DNA of 33,384 bases from Betaproteobacteria bacterium HGW-Betaproteobacteria-12 (lineage in GTDB: Bacteria > Pseudomonadota > Gammaproteobacteria > Burkholderiales > Rhodocyclaceae), in the NCBI GenBank assembly GCA_002842345.1, contig PHCU01000033.1, positions 1 through 33,384 of the forward strand, given 5' to 3'. The notes beneath the pieces are model-generated. The model did not search any database. It worked only from the letters and a program-made list of their open reading frames with translations, and was not told the DNA's origin. Position numbers and translations under genes: made by a program. This document shows positions 23,297 to 31,680 of the stretch, piece by piece (within the stretch, counting starts at the first letter, position 1; each line of letters opens with the position of its first letter).

Positions 23297-24958
23297 ATGG
23301 ACAAGATCTGGTTGAAGAGTTACCCGCAGGGCGTACCGCCGGAAATCAGCATCGACCATGTGCCATCGCTGGTGGCGCTGTTCGACAAGGCATGCGCCAC
23401 GTTTGCCGACAAGGTCGCCTACATCAGCATGGACAAGACGATGACCTACCGGCAGCTCGACGCGGAAAGCCAGGCCTTCGCCGGCTGGCTGCAGTCGTTG
23501 GGGCTGAAGAAGGGTGACCGCGTGGCCTTGATGATGCCCAACCTGCTGCAATACCCGGTGGCCCTGTTCGGCACGCTGCGCGCCGGCTGCGTCGTGGTCA
23601 ACTGCAACCCGTTGTACACGCCGCGCGAACTGGAACATCAGCTGAAGGACTCCGGCGCCGTGGCCATCGTCATCGTCGAGAACTTCGCCCACACACTGGA
23701 TCAGATCATCGCCCACACGGCGGTCAAGCATGTCGTGGTGACGCCGATGGGCGAGATGCTCGGGGTGTTGAAGGGGGCGATCGTCAATCTGGTCGTCCGC
23801 CACGTCAAGAAACTGGTGCCGGCCTGGAATCTGCCGAACGCCATCGGCTTCAAGACGGCGCTGGCCGCCGGCAGTCGCCACGGCTGGAAAGCGGTGGCCC
23901 TTGACCACGACGACATCGCCTTCCTGCAATACACCGGCGGCACCACCGGCGTTTCCAAGGGCGCCATGCTGACGCACGGCAATATCGCCGCCAACGTCAT
24001 GCAGGCGCATGCCTGGATCCGGCCGGTGGTACATGAGGGCGCGGAATTCATCATCACCGCGCTGCCGCTGTATCACATCTTCGCGCTGACGGCGAACTGC
24101 CTGACCTTCCTGATGATCGGTGCGCGCAACCTGCTGATCGCCAATCCGCGCGACATTCCCGGCTTCGTCAAGGAATGGTCGAAGTATCCGGTGAGCGTGG
24201 TGACCGGCGTCAATACGCTGTTCAACGCGCTGCTCAACAACCCGGATTTCGCCAAGCTCGATTTCTCGACCATGAACGTCACCCTCGGTGGTGGCATGGC
24301 GGTCCAGGCGCCGGTTGCCGAGCGCTGGCAGAAAGTCACTGGCAACGCCCTGCTGCAGGCCTACGGGCTGACCGAGACATCGCCGGCGGCAACGATCAAT
24401 CCGCTGGACATGAAGGTTTTCAACGGCGCCATCGGCCTGCCGATTTCCTCGACCGAAGTGTCGATCCGCGATGATGCCGGCGTCGAAGTGCCGGCGACCC
24501 AGATCGGCGAGATCTGCATCCGCGGCCCGCAGGTCATGAAGGGCTACTGGCAGCGCCCCGAAGAGACCGAAAATGTCTTCCACCCCGACGGCTTCCTGCG
24601 CACCGGCGACATGGGCTATGTCGATCCGCAGGGCTACGTCTTCCTGGTCGACCGCAAGAAGGACATGATCCTGGTCTCCGGTTTCAACGTTTATCCCAAT
24701 GAAGTCGAGGAGGCGGTCGCCATGCATCCCGGGGTCAGCGATGTGGCCGCCATCGGCGTTGCCGACGAGCATTCCGGTGAGGCGGTGAAGATCTTCGTCG
24801 TGCGCAAGGACCCGACCGTCACCGAGAAGGCGCTGATCGAGCACTGCCGCGGCCTGCTCACCGGCTACAAGATTCCCAAACATGTCGAATTCCGCGACGA
24901 CCTGCCGCGCACCAACGTCGGCAAGATCCTGCGTCGCGCCCTGAAGGAGCAAGGCTGA
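23297..24958 (+). CDS. fadD: Long-chain-fatty-acid-CoA ligase FadD
   Basis: This 553-residue acyl-CoA synthetase activates fatty acids with ATP and CoA, probably at the inner membrane. The AMP-binding P-loop motif [18 protein letters not shown] lies near residue 212. [18 protein letters not shown] (about 353), [24 protein letters not shown], and [20 protein letters not shown] (the FACS hinge region) follow. The C-terminal catalytic Lys is in [22 protein letters not shown] precedes the ATG at 23297, which is chosen over an upstream ATG at 23276 inside the previous gene. It follows the exported lipid-binding candidate and overlaps the flavoprotein gene by one base (TGATG). Confidence 0.95.
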   Translation: MDKIWLKSYPQGVPPEISIDHVPSLVALFDKACATFADKVAYISMDKTMTYRQLDAESQAFAGWLQSLGLKKGDRVALMMPNLLQYPVALFGTLRAGCVVVNCNPLYTPRELEHQLKDSGAVAIVIVENFAHTLDQIIAHTAVKHVVVTPMGEMLGVLKGAIVNLVVRHVKKLVPAWNLPNAIGFKTALAAGSRHGWKAVALDHDDIAFLQYTGGTTGVSKGAMLTHGNIAANVMQAHAWIRPVVHEGAEFIITALPLYHIFALTANCLTFLMIGARNLLIANPRDIPGFVKEWSKYPVSVVTGVNTLFNALLNNPDFAKLDFSTMNVTLGGGMAVQAPVAERWQKVTGNALLQAYGLTETSPAATINPLDMKVFNGAIGLPISSTEVSIRDDAGVEVPATQIGEICIRGPQVMKGYWQRPEETENVFHPDGFLRTGDMGYVDPQGYVFLVDRKKDMILVSGFNVYPNEVEEAVAMHPGVSDVAAIGVADEHSGEAVKIFVVRKDPTVTEKALIEHCRGLLTGYKIPKHVEFRDDLPRTNVGKILRRALKEQG

Positions 24959-25905
24959 TGCCGATTCCCGCCACACTGCAGCGCAACCTCAAGCTGCCGG
25001 TCATCTGCGCCCCGATGTTCATCGTCTCCAACCCCGACCTGGTCATCGCCCAGTGCAAGGGCGGCCTGATCGGCTCCTTCCCGGCGCTCAATGCCCGCCC
25101 GAAGGAACTGCTCGACGAATGGCTGACGCGGATCACCGGCGAACTGGCCGCCGATCCCAACGCCGCGTCGTTCGCCGTGAACCAGATCATCCACCAGTCG
25201 AACGAACGTCTCGATCACGACATGGACCTCTGCGTGAAGCACCGGGTGCCGCTGATCATCACCAGTCTGCGCGCGCCGAACGAGATCGTGCCGCGAGTCC
25301 ATGACTACGGCGGCCAGGTCTTCCACGACGTGATCAGCGTGCGCCACGCCGAGAAGGCGCTGGAAGCCGGCGTCGACGGGTTGATCCTGGTCTGCGCCGG
25401 GGCCGGCGGCCATGCCGGCACCTTGAGCCCGTTCGCCCTGGTCGGCGAGATCCGCAAGATCTACGACGGGCCGATCGCGCTCTCCGGCGCCATCGCCAGC
25501 GGCAGCGCCATCCTCGCCGCCCAGGCGATGGGCGCCGACTTCGCCTACATCGGCACGCGCTTCATCGCCACCGACGAAGCGCACGCCGTAGACGGCTACA
25601 AGCAGGCCATCGTCGGTTCTGCCGCCGCCGACGTCGTCTACACCCCGTATTTCACCGGCGTCCATGGCAACTACCTGAAGAAAAGCATCGTCGCCGCCGG
25701 CCTCGATCCGGACAACCTGCCGGTCAAGGACAAGACCGCGATGAGCTTTGGCAGCAGCGGCGACGCCAAGGCCTGGAAGGACATCTGGGGTGCCGGCCAG
25801 GGCGTCGGCCACATCGACGAGGTGCTGCCGACTGCCGAGCTGATCGCGCAACTCCGGCAGGAGTACGGCGCAGCGAAAGAGCAGTTGTTAGCAGCTAGCT
25901 ATTAG
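24958..25905 (+). CDS. Nitronate monooxygenase / 2-nitropropane dioxygenase-family flavoprotein
   Basis: This 315-residue FMN-dependent TIM-barrel protein starts within the fadD stop (TGATG). Family marks are the opening LPVICAPMFIVSNPDLVIAQ, the phosphate and active-site stretch LVCAGAGGHAGTLSPFAL (about 143-160, with the His of GGHAG), IALSGAIASGSAILAAQAMG, and ADFAYIGTRFIAT. Classical members oxidise nitronates; close relatives include FabK enoyl-ACP reductase. In this operon an enoyl- or dienoyl-thioester reductase role, or detoxifying nitro or propionate-3-nitronate compounds, are both possible. The translational coupling to fadD favours acyl-thioester chemistry, but this is inference. 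Confidence 0.88.
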   Translation: MPIPATLQRNLKLPVICAPMFIVSNPDLVIAQCKGGLIGSFPALNARPKELLDEWLTRITGELAADPNAASFAVNQIIHQSNERLDHDMDLCVKHRVPLIITSLRAPNEIVPRVHDYGGQVFHDVISVRHAEKALEAGVDGLILVCAGAGGHAGTLSPFALVGEIRKIYDGPIALSGAIASGSAILAAQAMGADFAYIGTRFIATDEAHAVDGYKQAIVGSAAADVVYTPYFTGVHGNYLKKSIVAAGLDPDNLPVKDKTAMSFGSSGDAKAWKDIWGAGQGVGHIDEVLPTAELIAQLRQEYGAAKEQLLAASY

Positions 25906-25974
25906 TCATTGGCAACAGCGAACACCGCTCGGCTTCCGCCAGCCCCCTAACCACCCAAACCACTAATAACTAGC
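25894..25974. repeat. 13-bp inverted repeat flanking the flavoprotein stop codon
   Basis: GCTAGCTATTAGT (25894-25906) and ACTAATAACTAGC (25962-25974) are inverted with one mismatch across 55 nt. The left arm encodes the last residues and stop of the flavoprotein. The spacer is rich in CCACCCAAACC and is not coding. It could be a leftover of a small insertion or a processing hairpin before the acyl-CoA dehydrogenase gene. Confidence 0.5.
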
Positions 25975-25992
25975 ACTTAAAAGGAGACACCA

Positions 25993-27786
25993 ATGAGCGA
26001 CTATCGCGCGCCCGTTCAGGACATGCGCTTCGTCATGGACGAGCTTGCCGGCCTGCCGGAGATTGCCCGGCTGCCGGGCTACGAGGAGGCGACGCCGGAC
26101 ATGGCCGATGCCATCCTCGACGAGGCGGCCAAGTTCACCGGCGAGGTGCTGGCGCCGTTGAACCGCGTCGGCGATACCCAGGGCTGCAAGCTGGGTCCGT
26201 CGGGCGTAACGACCCCCGATGGCTGGAAGGAAGCCTACCGGCAGTTCTGCGCCGCCGGCTGGAACGGCATCACCTCACCGGCCGAATTCGGCGGCCAGGG
26301 CCTGCCCGACGTGCTCGGCGTGGCGGTCAAGGAAATGCTGTGCTCGTCCAACATGGCCTTCAGCCTCGGCCCCTTGCTCACCACCGGTGCCGTAGAGGCG
26401 CTGTTGACCTGCGCCAGCGACGAGCTGAAGGCCATCTACCTGGACAAGATGATCTCCGGCGAATGGACCGGCACGATGAACCTGACCGAGCCGCAGGCCG
26501 GCTCCGACCTGGCCCTAATCCGTTCGCGTGCCGAGCCGCAGGCCGACGGCAGCTACCGTGTCTTCGGCCAAAAGATATTCATCACCTACGGCGACCACGA
26601 CATGACCGACAACATCGTGCATCTGGTGCTCGCCCGGTTGCCGGACGCGCCGGCCGGGGTCAAGGGCATCTCGATGTTCCTGGTGCCCAAGTTCCTGGTC
26701 AATGCCGACGGTTCGCTCGGCGCGCGCAACGACGCCCATTGCGTCTCCATCGAACACAAGCTCGGCATCCACGCCAGCCCGACCTGCGTGATGGCCTACG
26801 GCGACAAAGGCGGGGCGGTCGGCTATCTGCTCGGCGAGCCGAATCGCGGCCTCGAATACATGTTCATCATGATGAACGAAGCCCGCCTCGGCGTCGGCCT
26901 GCAGGGCATCGCCCTCGGCGAGCGCGCCTACCAGCAGGCCCTGGCCTTCGCCCGCGAACGCAAGCAGGGGCGCGACGCGATCACCGGCGAGGCGCTGGTC
27001 AGCATCGACCGCCATCCTGACATCCGGCGCATGCTGCTGCTGATGAAGGCACGCGTCGAAGCCTGCCGGGCGATGACCTACTACACCTCCGGCCTGCTCG
27101 ACCGGGTGCATGCGGCGACCGATCCGGCCGAGCAGAAGCGCCAGCTCTACCTCGCCGAATTCATGATTCCCATCGTCAAGGGCGGCGGCACCGAGATGGG
27201 CATCGAAGTCACCTCGCTCGGCATCCAGATCCACGGCGGCATGGGCTTCATCGAGGAAACCGGCGCCGCGCAGCACTGGCGCGACTCGCGCATCACCACC
27301 ATCTACGAAGGCACCACCGGCATCCAGGCCAACGACTTGCTGTTCCGCAAGCTGATGCGCGACGGCGGCGCCACCGCCCGCGTCGTCTTCGCCGAGATCC
27401 AGGCTACCGCCGAGGCGCTGGCCGCGTCGTCGCGGCCGGAGTTGCAAACCTTCGCCCGCAGCCTCGGCAGCGCCCTGAAGGCTTGGGTGGCCGCTACCGA
27501 ATGGCTGGCCGCCAACGCGCAGAACGGTTACTCGGCGGTACTCACCGCCGCCGTGCCCTACCTGCATCTGGCCGTCACCGTCACCGGTGGCTGGTTCATG
27601 GGCAAGGCCGCGCTGGCCGCCGCCGGCCATCTCGATGCCGACGCTGGCGACCGCGATTTCTACCGGCGCAAGATCGCCACCGCCTGCTTCTACGCCGACC
27701 AGTTGCTGCCGCAGGCGCGGGCATACAGCGAAACGGTGCAGGCCGGCGACCGCGCGCTGGCCGGCGTGGACGACGTGCTGAACTGA
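25993..27786 (+). CDS. Acyl-CoA dehydrogenase with C-terminal extension
   Basis: This 597-residue FAD enzyme is of the type with a C-terminal dehydrogenase-associated domain (about 470-590), similar in layout to DmdC and many beta-oxidation dehydrogenases. Motifs are GWNGITSPAEFGGQGLP, MNLTEPQAGSDLALIRSRAE, GQKIFITYGDHD, IQIHGGMGFIEETGAAQHWR, and IYEGTTGIQANDLLF, whose Glu439 is the likely catalytic base. It begins after an 87-nt gap containing the inverted repeat, with GGAGAC before the ATG. It ends the operon before a strong hairpin. It gives the operon its own dehydrogenase, different from membrane-anchored FadE, perhaps for other chain lengths. Confidence 0.93.
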   Translation: MSDYRAPVQDMRFVMDELAGLPEIARLPGYEEATPDMADAILDEAAKFTGEVLAPLNRVGDTQGCKLGPSGVTTPDGWKEAYRQFCAAGWNGITSPAEFGGQGLPDVLGVAVKEMLCSSNMAFSLGPLLTTGAVEALLTCASDELKAIYLDKMISGEWTGTMNLTEPQAGSDLALIRSRAEPQADGSYRVFGQKIFITYGDHDMTDNIVHLVLARLPDAPAGVKGISMFLVPKFLVNADGSLGARNDAHCVSIEHKLGIHASPTCVMAYGDKGGAVGYLLGEPNRGLEYMFIMMNEARLGVGLQGIALGERAYQQALAFARERKQGRDAITGEALVSIDRHPDIRRMLLLMKARVEACRAMTYYTSGLLDRVHAATDPAEQKRQLYLAEFMIPIVKGGGTEMGIEVTSLGIQIHGGMGFIEETGAAQHWRDSRITTIYEGTTGIQANDLLFRKLMRDGGATARVVFAEIQATAEALAASSRPELQTFARSLGSALKAWVAATEWLAANAQNGYSAVLTAAVPYLHLAVTVTGGWFMGKAALAAAGHLDADAGDRDFYRRKIATACFYADQLLPQARAYSETVQAGDRALAGVDDVLN

Positions 27787-27798
27787 ACCGGGCGACGT

Positions 27799-27835
27799 CC
27801 GGCCGGCGCTGCCGTTTGTCGCCGGCCGGCATTTT
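27799..27835 (+). terminator. Terminator at the end of the fad operon
   Basis: CCGGCCGGCG (27799-27808) pairs with CGCCGGCCGG (27820-27829) as a 10-bp GC-rich stem with an 11-nt loop, followed by CATTTT. The T-run is short, so efficiency is uncertain. Confidence 0.75.
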
Positions 27836-27883
27836 CCGGTAACTTGTCCCTTTGCCGTTCCGGCAAGGCAACGAGGAGTGAAC

Positions 27884-28249
27884 ATGGCCATCGGCTGGAT
27901 GACGATACTGCAGAGCGTTCCGTGGTCGGACGTGATCCGCAATGCCCCGAAGGTCGCTGACGGCGCCAAGAAACTGTGGCGCAAGGTCGGCGGTAAAGGC
28001 GGCGAGGGCGAGGCAATGGCTCCGAGCGCCGATGCCGATCAGACCCCAGCCGCCCAACTGGCGGCGCTGCGCGCCCAGGTGGACGCCCTGCACGGGCAGA
28101 TGCTGGCTTCCTCCGAAGTGATCCAGGCCCTGGCCGAACAAAACGCCCAACTGATCGTACGCATCGAAACGCACCGCCGGCGTTTGCTCTGGCTGGCGGC
28201 CGGCAATGCCGTCGCGCTAGTGCTTGCGCTGGCCGCCTGGTTGCGCTAA
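27884..28249 (+). CDS. Small tail-anchored coiled-coil protein
   Basis: This 121-residue protein has no recognised family. An N-terminal amphipathic part (WSDVIRNAPKVADGAKKLWR) is followed by a charged, Gly-rich linker. A predicted coiled coil (AAQLAALRAQVDALHGQM through NAQLIVRIETH, about 55-93) leads to one C-terminal membrane helix (LLWLAAGNAVALVLALAAWL). This order suggests a tail-anchored inner-membrane protein with the coiled coil in the cytoplasm. The ATG at 27884 has GAGGAG 6 nt upstream. It stands alone after the fad operon terminator; no link to fatty-acid metabolism is shown. Confidence 0.7.
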   Translation: MAIGWMTILQSVPWSDVIRNAPKVADGAKKLWRKVGGKGGEGEAMAPSADADQTPAAQLAALRAQVDALHGQMLASSEVIQALAEQNAQLIVRIETHRRRLLWLAAGNAVALVLALAAWLR

Positions 28250-28362
28250 GCCAGCCAAGGCCCTTCCTTGTGCCATGGGCAACGTCCCTAGCTATGGCTG
28301 CATCTCTATCGATTCAAAGACGGACCCAGTTGGTCCATTTGCTGACTATTAGGTTTTGCTAA

Positions 28363-29124
28363 TTGAAGCTCTATGACTTAGTCCTTAAAAACATGGAGAG
28401 CACCCTCCACGGGCTCGCGAAGCGTGTTCCCGAGCCGCAGGTAGTGCCTCACATGGGATCGTCGGTGTTTCGCTATGCCGAGAAGTCGATACATCAGGCT
28501 CTCGTGCAGAAGCTTGCGCGCTCAATAAGCACACTTCATGCGGCTCGTCTTCTTATGGAAAATGGCTTCGTCCAAGAGCAAGCCGCTTTGCAGCGCATCC
28601 TCGACGAGCTTAACGAGGACATCACATTTCTGGCATTCGGTGTTATCTACGGAGACGTAACGCCATTGCATCAAACCTATCTCGATGCATTCTTCGAAGA
28701 TGAGTTTGATGCTGATACCGCATTGGCTTCAACGCAAAAGAGACCGATGATCCCTCGCAGAAAAATTCACGCCTACTTGGCGCGAATCGATTCCGGATCA
28801 TTGGATAGCAGCACCGCCGTTGAATTGTCTCGCACTGTGAGCAAGACATACTCTGGGTACGTTCATGCGGCATCACCTCAAATTATGGACATGTACGGTG
28901 GAAGTCCTCCACGGTTCCATGTTCAAGGTATGCGAGGCACTCCAAGACATCACGAGCACAGAGCTGATCTTTGGAACTATTTTTACCGCGGAATACTGTC
29001 ATTCGGTTTCGTCGCAAAGGCCTTTGGTGACGAAATGCTCTTCGACTCCATCCACAACTTCTCACACAAGTTCACGCGTTTATCTGGGAAAAATTATGAG
29101 TCCAACGAGTGGGACGAACCATAA
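28363..29124 (+). CDS. Hypothetical protein of lower GC, probably horizontally acquired
   Basis: This 253-residue protein is not recognised. Its codon use is clearly unlike its neighbours, with A/T-ending codons frequent and runs such as TTAGTCCTTAAAAAC. The non-coding flanks 28260-28362 and 29125-29240 share the composition. The product is soluble and largely helical: an N-terminal half around AEKSIHQALVQKLARSISTL and LQRILDELNEDITFLAFGVI, a central ARIDSGSLDSSTAVELSRTV, then VHAASPQIMDMYGG and a His-rich FHVQGMRGTPRHHEHRADLW. The start is TTG at 28363; an ATG at 28393 is the alternative, and neither has a strong ribosome-binding site. No transposase or integrase accompanies it. Confidence 0.7.
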   Translation: MKLYDLVLKNMESTLHGLAKRVPEPQVVPHMGSSVFRYAEKSIHQALVQKLARSISTLHAARLLMENGFVQEQAALQRILDELNEDITFLAFGVIYGDVTPLHQTYLDAFFEDEFDADTALASTQKRPMIPRRKIHAYLARIDSGSLDSSTAVELSRTVSKTYSGYVHAASPQIMDMYGGSPPRFHVQGMRGTPRHHEHRADLWNYFYRGILSFGFVAKAFGDEMLFDSIHNFSHKFTRLSGKNYESNEWDEP

Positions 29125-29229
29125 ACCTGCAGTGGGGCTGACGCTTCGCGTGGTTCCGCTTTGGGTCATCTGCCGTAATTGACGCTGCTTAGCGCAGTGA
29201 TGACGGTGGGTCAGGGATTATGAAATTGC

Positions 29230-29241
29230 CGGCTTAAGCCG
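29230..29241. repeat. Perfect 12-bp palindrome downstream of the acquired gene
   Basis: CGGCTTAAGCCG is a perfect palindrome in the 29125-29322 spacer, which otherwise holds no gene. It marks roughly where base composition returns to the local high-GC style. The function is unknown. Confidence 0.4.
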
Positions 29242-29264
29242 TAAAGAATTCGGACCTCCCGACC

Positions 29265-29293
29265 TTGCACCGCGTGCCGTACCGCGCTACGGT
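29265..29293 (+). promoter_or_regulatory. Weak candidate promoter before the 29323 gene
   Basis: TTGCAC (29265-29270) and TACGGT (29288-29293) are spaced by 17 nt. A small inverted repeat CCGTA/TACGG (29277-29281 and 29288-29292) overlaps the -10. The match is weak. Confidence 0.3.
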
Positions 29294-29322
29294 CTGGCTC
29301 ATCAACCCTGTTGGAACCCCCC

Positions 29323-29640
29323 ATGAAACTGCAGCATCTCGCCATTGGCGACCGCTTCGAATACAACGGCGATGTCTATGTCAAAACCGGCCCGCTGACC
29401 GCCGCCTCGGAGAAGGGCGGGCAGCGGGTGATTCCGCGTTCGGCCGTGTTGCGCCCGGTCGGCGCCGCAGACGCGGCACCGGCGGCGGCCAGCAGCAGCC
29501 TCGAACGCCAGCGGGTGGCGGCGGCCTTCGCCACCTTCTATGCCAGTTGCTCCGGGCTGGTCGGCGATAACGACCGGCGTGAGTTGGACCTTGCCCGCCG
29601 GCGATTCCTGAGCAGCCTCGGGCTGGGCTCCGGCGACTGA
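29323..29640 (+). CDS. Conserved hypothetical small protein
   Basis: This 105-residue protein has no recognised domain. The N-terminal half LAIGDRFEYNGDVYVKTGPL, then GGQRVIPRSAVLRPV reads as a small beta-barrel of a kind often seen in betaproteobacterial hypotheticals. The second half, after an Ala-rich linker, is helical (QRVAAAFATFYASCSGLVGD, then DRRELDLARRRFLSSLGL). It is probably cytoplasmic. The ATG at 29323 is used; a TTG four codons earlier is possible. The gene is convergent with the regulator ending at 29660, only 19 nt away, and no terminator is visible between them. Confidence 0.65.
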   Translation: MKLQHLAIGDRFEYNGDVYVKTGPLTAASEKGGQRVIPRSAVLRPVGAADAAPAAASSSLERQRVAAAFATFYASCSGLVGDNDRRELDLARRRFLSSLGLGSGD

Positions 29641-29659
29641 AGCGTATTTCCGCGACCGC

Positions 29660-30748
29660 TTAACCGCCCGCCAGGCGTTCCCAGGGAAGCGGCTCGTCAC
29701 CGTCCAGCATCTCGTAACCTGCCATCGCCCGTAGCCGTTCGCGGAAGGTATTGCCGCGGAAGCGGCGGATCAGGTGGGCGACGGCGGCGCTGTGGGCGAG
29801 GCCGGCCGGCAGCGCCAGGCAGTAGCGGTCGCGCAGCAGCGGCACGAAGCCGAGGTCGTAGCGGGCGGCGGCGGCTTCGATGCCGAAGCCGACATCGGCG
29901 TGGCCGCCGGCGATGGTTGCTGCGACGGCGTCGTGGGTGAATTCCTCGTGGGCGTAGCCGGGAATGTCGCGGCCATCGAGGCGATTGGCGGCCAGCAGCT
30001 GGTCGATCATGCTGCGCGTGCCCGAGCCGCGCTGGCGATTGACCAGGCGTAGGCCGAGCCTGGCGACGTCGGCCAGGGAGGCGATACCGAGCGGGTTGCC
30101 GGGGGCGGTCAGCAGGCCGTGCTGGCGGCGCATCACCGGCAGGCAGACGTATTGGCGCGGCTTCAGCCAGCGGCCGAGCCAGGCCGTGGCTTGCTCCGCC
30201 GGCCAGGCGTCCGGCAGATGGAAGCCGGCGATCTCGCAGTCGCCGCGCACCAGCGCCGCCAGCGCCTCCTCGCTGCCGCGCCAGAACAGGTCGACGCTGA
30301 TGCGGCGGCCGTGCTCGATCCAGTCGGCGAGCGCCAGGTCGTGGCTGGCGGCCAAGCGCAGGCGTTCCGGCGCGCTGGCCTGCTCGGGAAACAGTACTTC
30401 CTGCAGGCGTTGCGCCCAGGGGGCATGCGTTTCCGCCAGCGTCGCCCGGGCTGCCAGATCAAGCGCCAGCAGCTTTTCGCCGAAGGCCGACAGCTGCGTG
30501 CCGCGGCCGCGTTCCTTGAGTACCGGGCTGGTGCCGAAGGTTTCCTCGCAGCGGCGTAGCAGGCCCCAGGCGTTGCGATAGGAAATGCCGCTGGCGGCCG
30601 CCGCCTTGCCCAGCGTGCCGAGATCGCGCAGCGCCCGCAGCAGGTCGAGCAGGCAGGCCGAATCGGCCGGCGAAAAGGCCGGGCCGAAATCCCAGCTCCA
30701 GCGGATGCCGCCGGGCGGTTTGACGCTGCTTGTTGCAATCTCTGACAT
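29660..30748 (-). CDS. ModE-HTH / periplasmic-binding-domain regulator, molybdate/tungstate type
   Basis: This is a 362-residue regulator. Residues about 28-100 form a ModE-type winged helix: LLRALRDLGTLGKAAAASGI with SYRNAWGLLRRCEETFG and RGTQLSAFGEKLLALD. From about 130 onward there is a substrate-binding-protein-like domain (RLRLAASHDLALADWIEH, FHLPDAWPAEQATAWLG, NRQRGSGTRSMIDQLL, ADVGFGIEAAAARYDLGFVP). In place of the ModE molybdate domains, this fold probably binds an oxyanion or cofactor ligand. The gene is divergent from the tungstate-binding-protein gene with a 92-nt shared gap, the usual arrangement of a regulator and its target. The ligand (tungstate or molybdate) is inferred from that neighbour. 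Confidence 0.85.
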   Translation of the reverse strand: MSEIATSSVKPPGGIRWSWDFGPAFSPADSACLLDLLRALRDLGTLGKAAAASGISYRNAWGLLRRCEETFGTSPVLKERGRGTQLSAFGEKLLALDLAARATLAETHAPWAQRLQEVLFPEQASAPERLRLAASHDLALADWIEHGRRISVDLFWRGSEEALAALVRGDCEIAGFHLPDAWPAEQATAWLGRWLKPRQYVCLPVMRRQHGLLTAPGNPLGIASLADVARLGLRLVNRQRGSGTRSMIDQLLAANRLDGRDIPGYAHEEFTHDAVAATIAGGHADVGFGIEAAAARYDLGFVPLLRDRYCLALPAGLAHSAAVAHLIRRFRGNTFRERLRAMAGYEMLDGDEPLPWERLAGG

Positions 30749-30840
30749 ATTTAGCCTCGCGCCGATTCTAGCCTAACCTCCGGGCTGGCTTGCGCGCTGG
30801 CGGGGCCGCCCAGAACAACAATCCCGGAGGAAGACACCCG

Positions 30841-31668
30841 ATGAAATCCCGTCGCATCCTGCTTGCCACCCTGGCTTCGGCCAGCCTGCTGTTCGCCGCC
30901 GGCAGCCACGCCGCCGAGCGCGTGATCACCGTCTCCTCGACCACATCGACCGAGCAGTCAGGCCTGTTCGGTCACATCCTGCAGCTGTTCGAACAGGCCA
31001 GCGGCATCAAGGTCCGCGTCGTCGCCCTGGGCACCGGCCAGGCGCTCGATACCGGCCGGCGCGGCGATGCCGACGTGGTCTTCGTGCACGACAAGGTGGC
31101 CGAGGAGAAATTCGTCGGCGAAGGCTGGGGCGTAGAACGCAAGGAGGTGATGTACAACGATTTCGTGCTGATCGGGCCGAAGGCCGATCCGGCCAAGGCC
31201 GCCGGTAAGGACATTCACGCCGGCCTGCGCCGTATCGCCGAGGCCAATCCGCGGCCGCCCTTCGTTTCGCGCGGCGACAAGAGCGGCACGCACGCCGCCG
31301 AACTGCGCTACTGGAAGGCGGCCGGTCTCGACCTGCCGGCGATCAAGGGCGAGTGGTACCGCGATACCGGTTCCGGCATGGGGCCGGCGCTGAATACCGC
31401 GGCCTCGATGAACGCCTACATCCTGGCCGACCGCGGCACCTGGCTGGCTTTCAAGAATCGCGGTGACCTGGCGGTGCTGGTCGAGGGCGATAGCCGGCTG
31501 TTCAACCAGTACGGCGTGATCCTGGTAAATCCGGCCAAGCATCCGCACGTAAAGAAGGAAGACGGCCAGCGCTTCATCGACTGGCTGGTGTCGCCGGCTG
31601 GCCAGAAGGCCATTGCCGACTACCAGATCGGCGGCCAGCAATTGTTCTTCCCGAACGCCGCCCGCTAA
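30841..31668 (+). CDS. tupA: Periplasmic tungstate-binding protein, TupA-like
   Basis: This is a 275-residue substrate-binding protein of the TupA type. Signal peptide residues 1-24 (GSHAA). The oxyanion-binding signature VSSTTSTEQSGLFGHIL at 31-47 has the Thr-Thr-Ser-Thr run that contacts tungstate in TupA. Further marks are GTGQALDTGRRGDADVVFVH, MYNDFVLIGPKADPA, FVSRGDKSGTHAAELRYWK and GMGPALNTAASMNAYILADR. GGAGGAAG precedes the ATG at 30841. The TupB permease and TupC ATPase that normally follow are missing; the next gene is convergent. A transporter elsewhere, or a sensing role with the divergent regulator, would have to serve it. Molybdate cannot be excluded as substrate. Confidence 0.92.
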   Translation: MKSRRILLATLASASLLFAAGSHAAERVITVSSTTSTEQSGLFGHILQLFEQASGIKVRVVALGTGQALDTGRRGDADVVFVHDKVAEEKFVGEGWGVERKEVMYNDFVLIGPKADPAKAAGKDIHAGLRRIAEANPRPPFVSRGDKSGTHAAELRYWKAAGLDLPAIKGEWYRDTGSGMGPALNTAASMNAYILADRGTWLAFKNRGDLAVLVEGDSRLFNQYGVILVNPAKHPHVKKEDGQRFIDWLVSPAGQKAIADYQIGGQQLFFPNAAR

Positions 31669-31680
31669 GGCGGTTTATTT
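31658..31680. terminator. Weak terminator between tupA and the convergent thioredoxin gene
   Basis: CCGCC (31658-31662) pairs with GGCGG (31669-31673) around CGCTAA, followed by TTTATTT. It overlaps the ends of both convergent genes, so it may serve the plus strand mainly. Confidence 0.5.

Noticed and set aside
23153-24976. 607-codon minus-strand frame opposite fadD
   Set aside because: Shadow frame; fadD motifs on the plus strand are complete.
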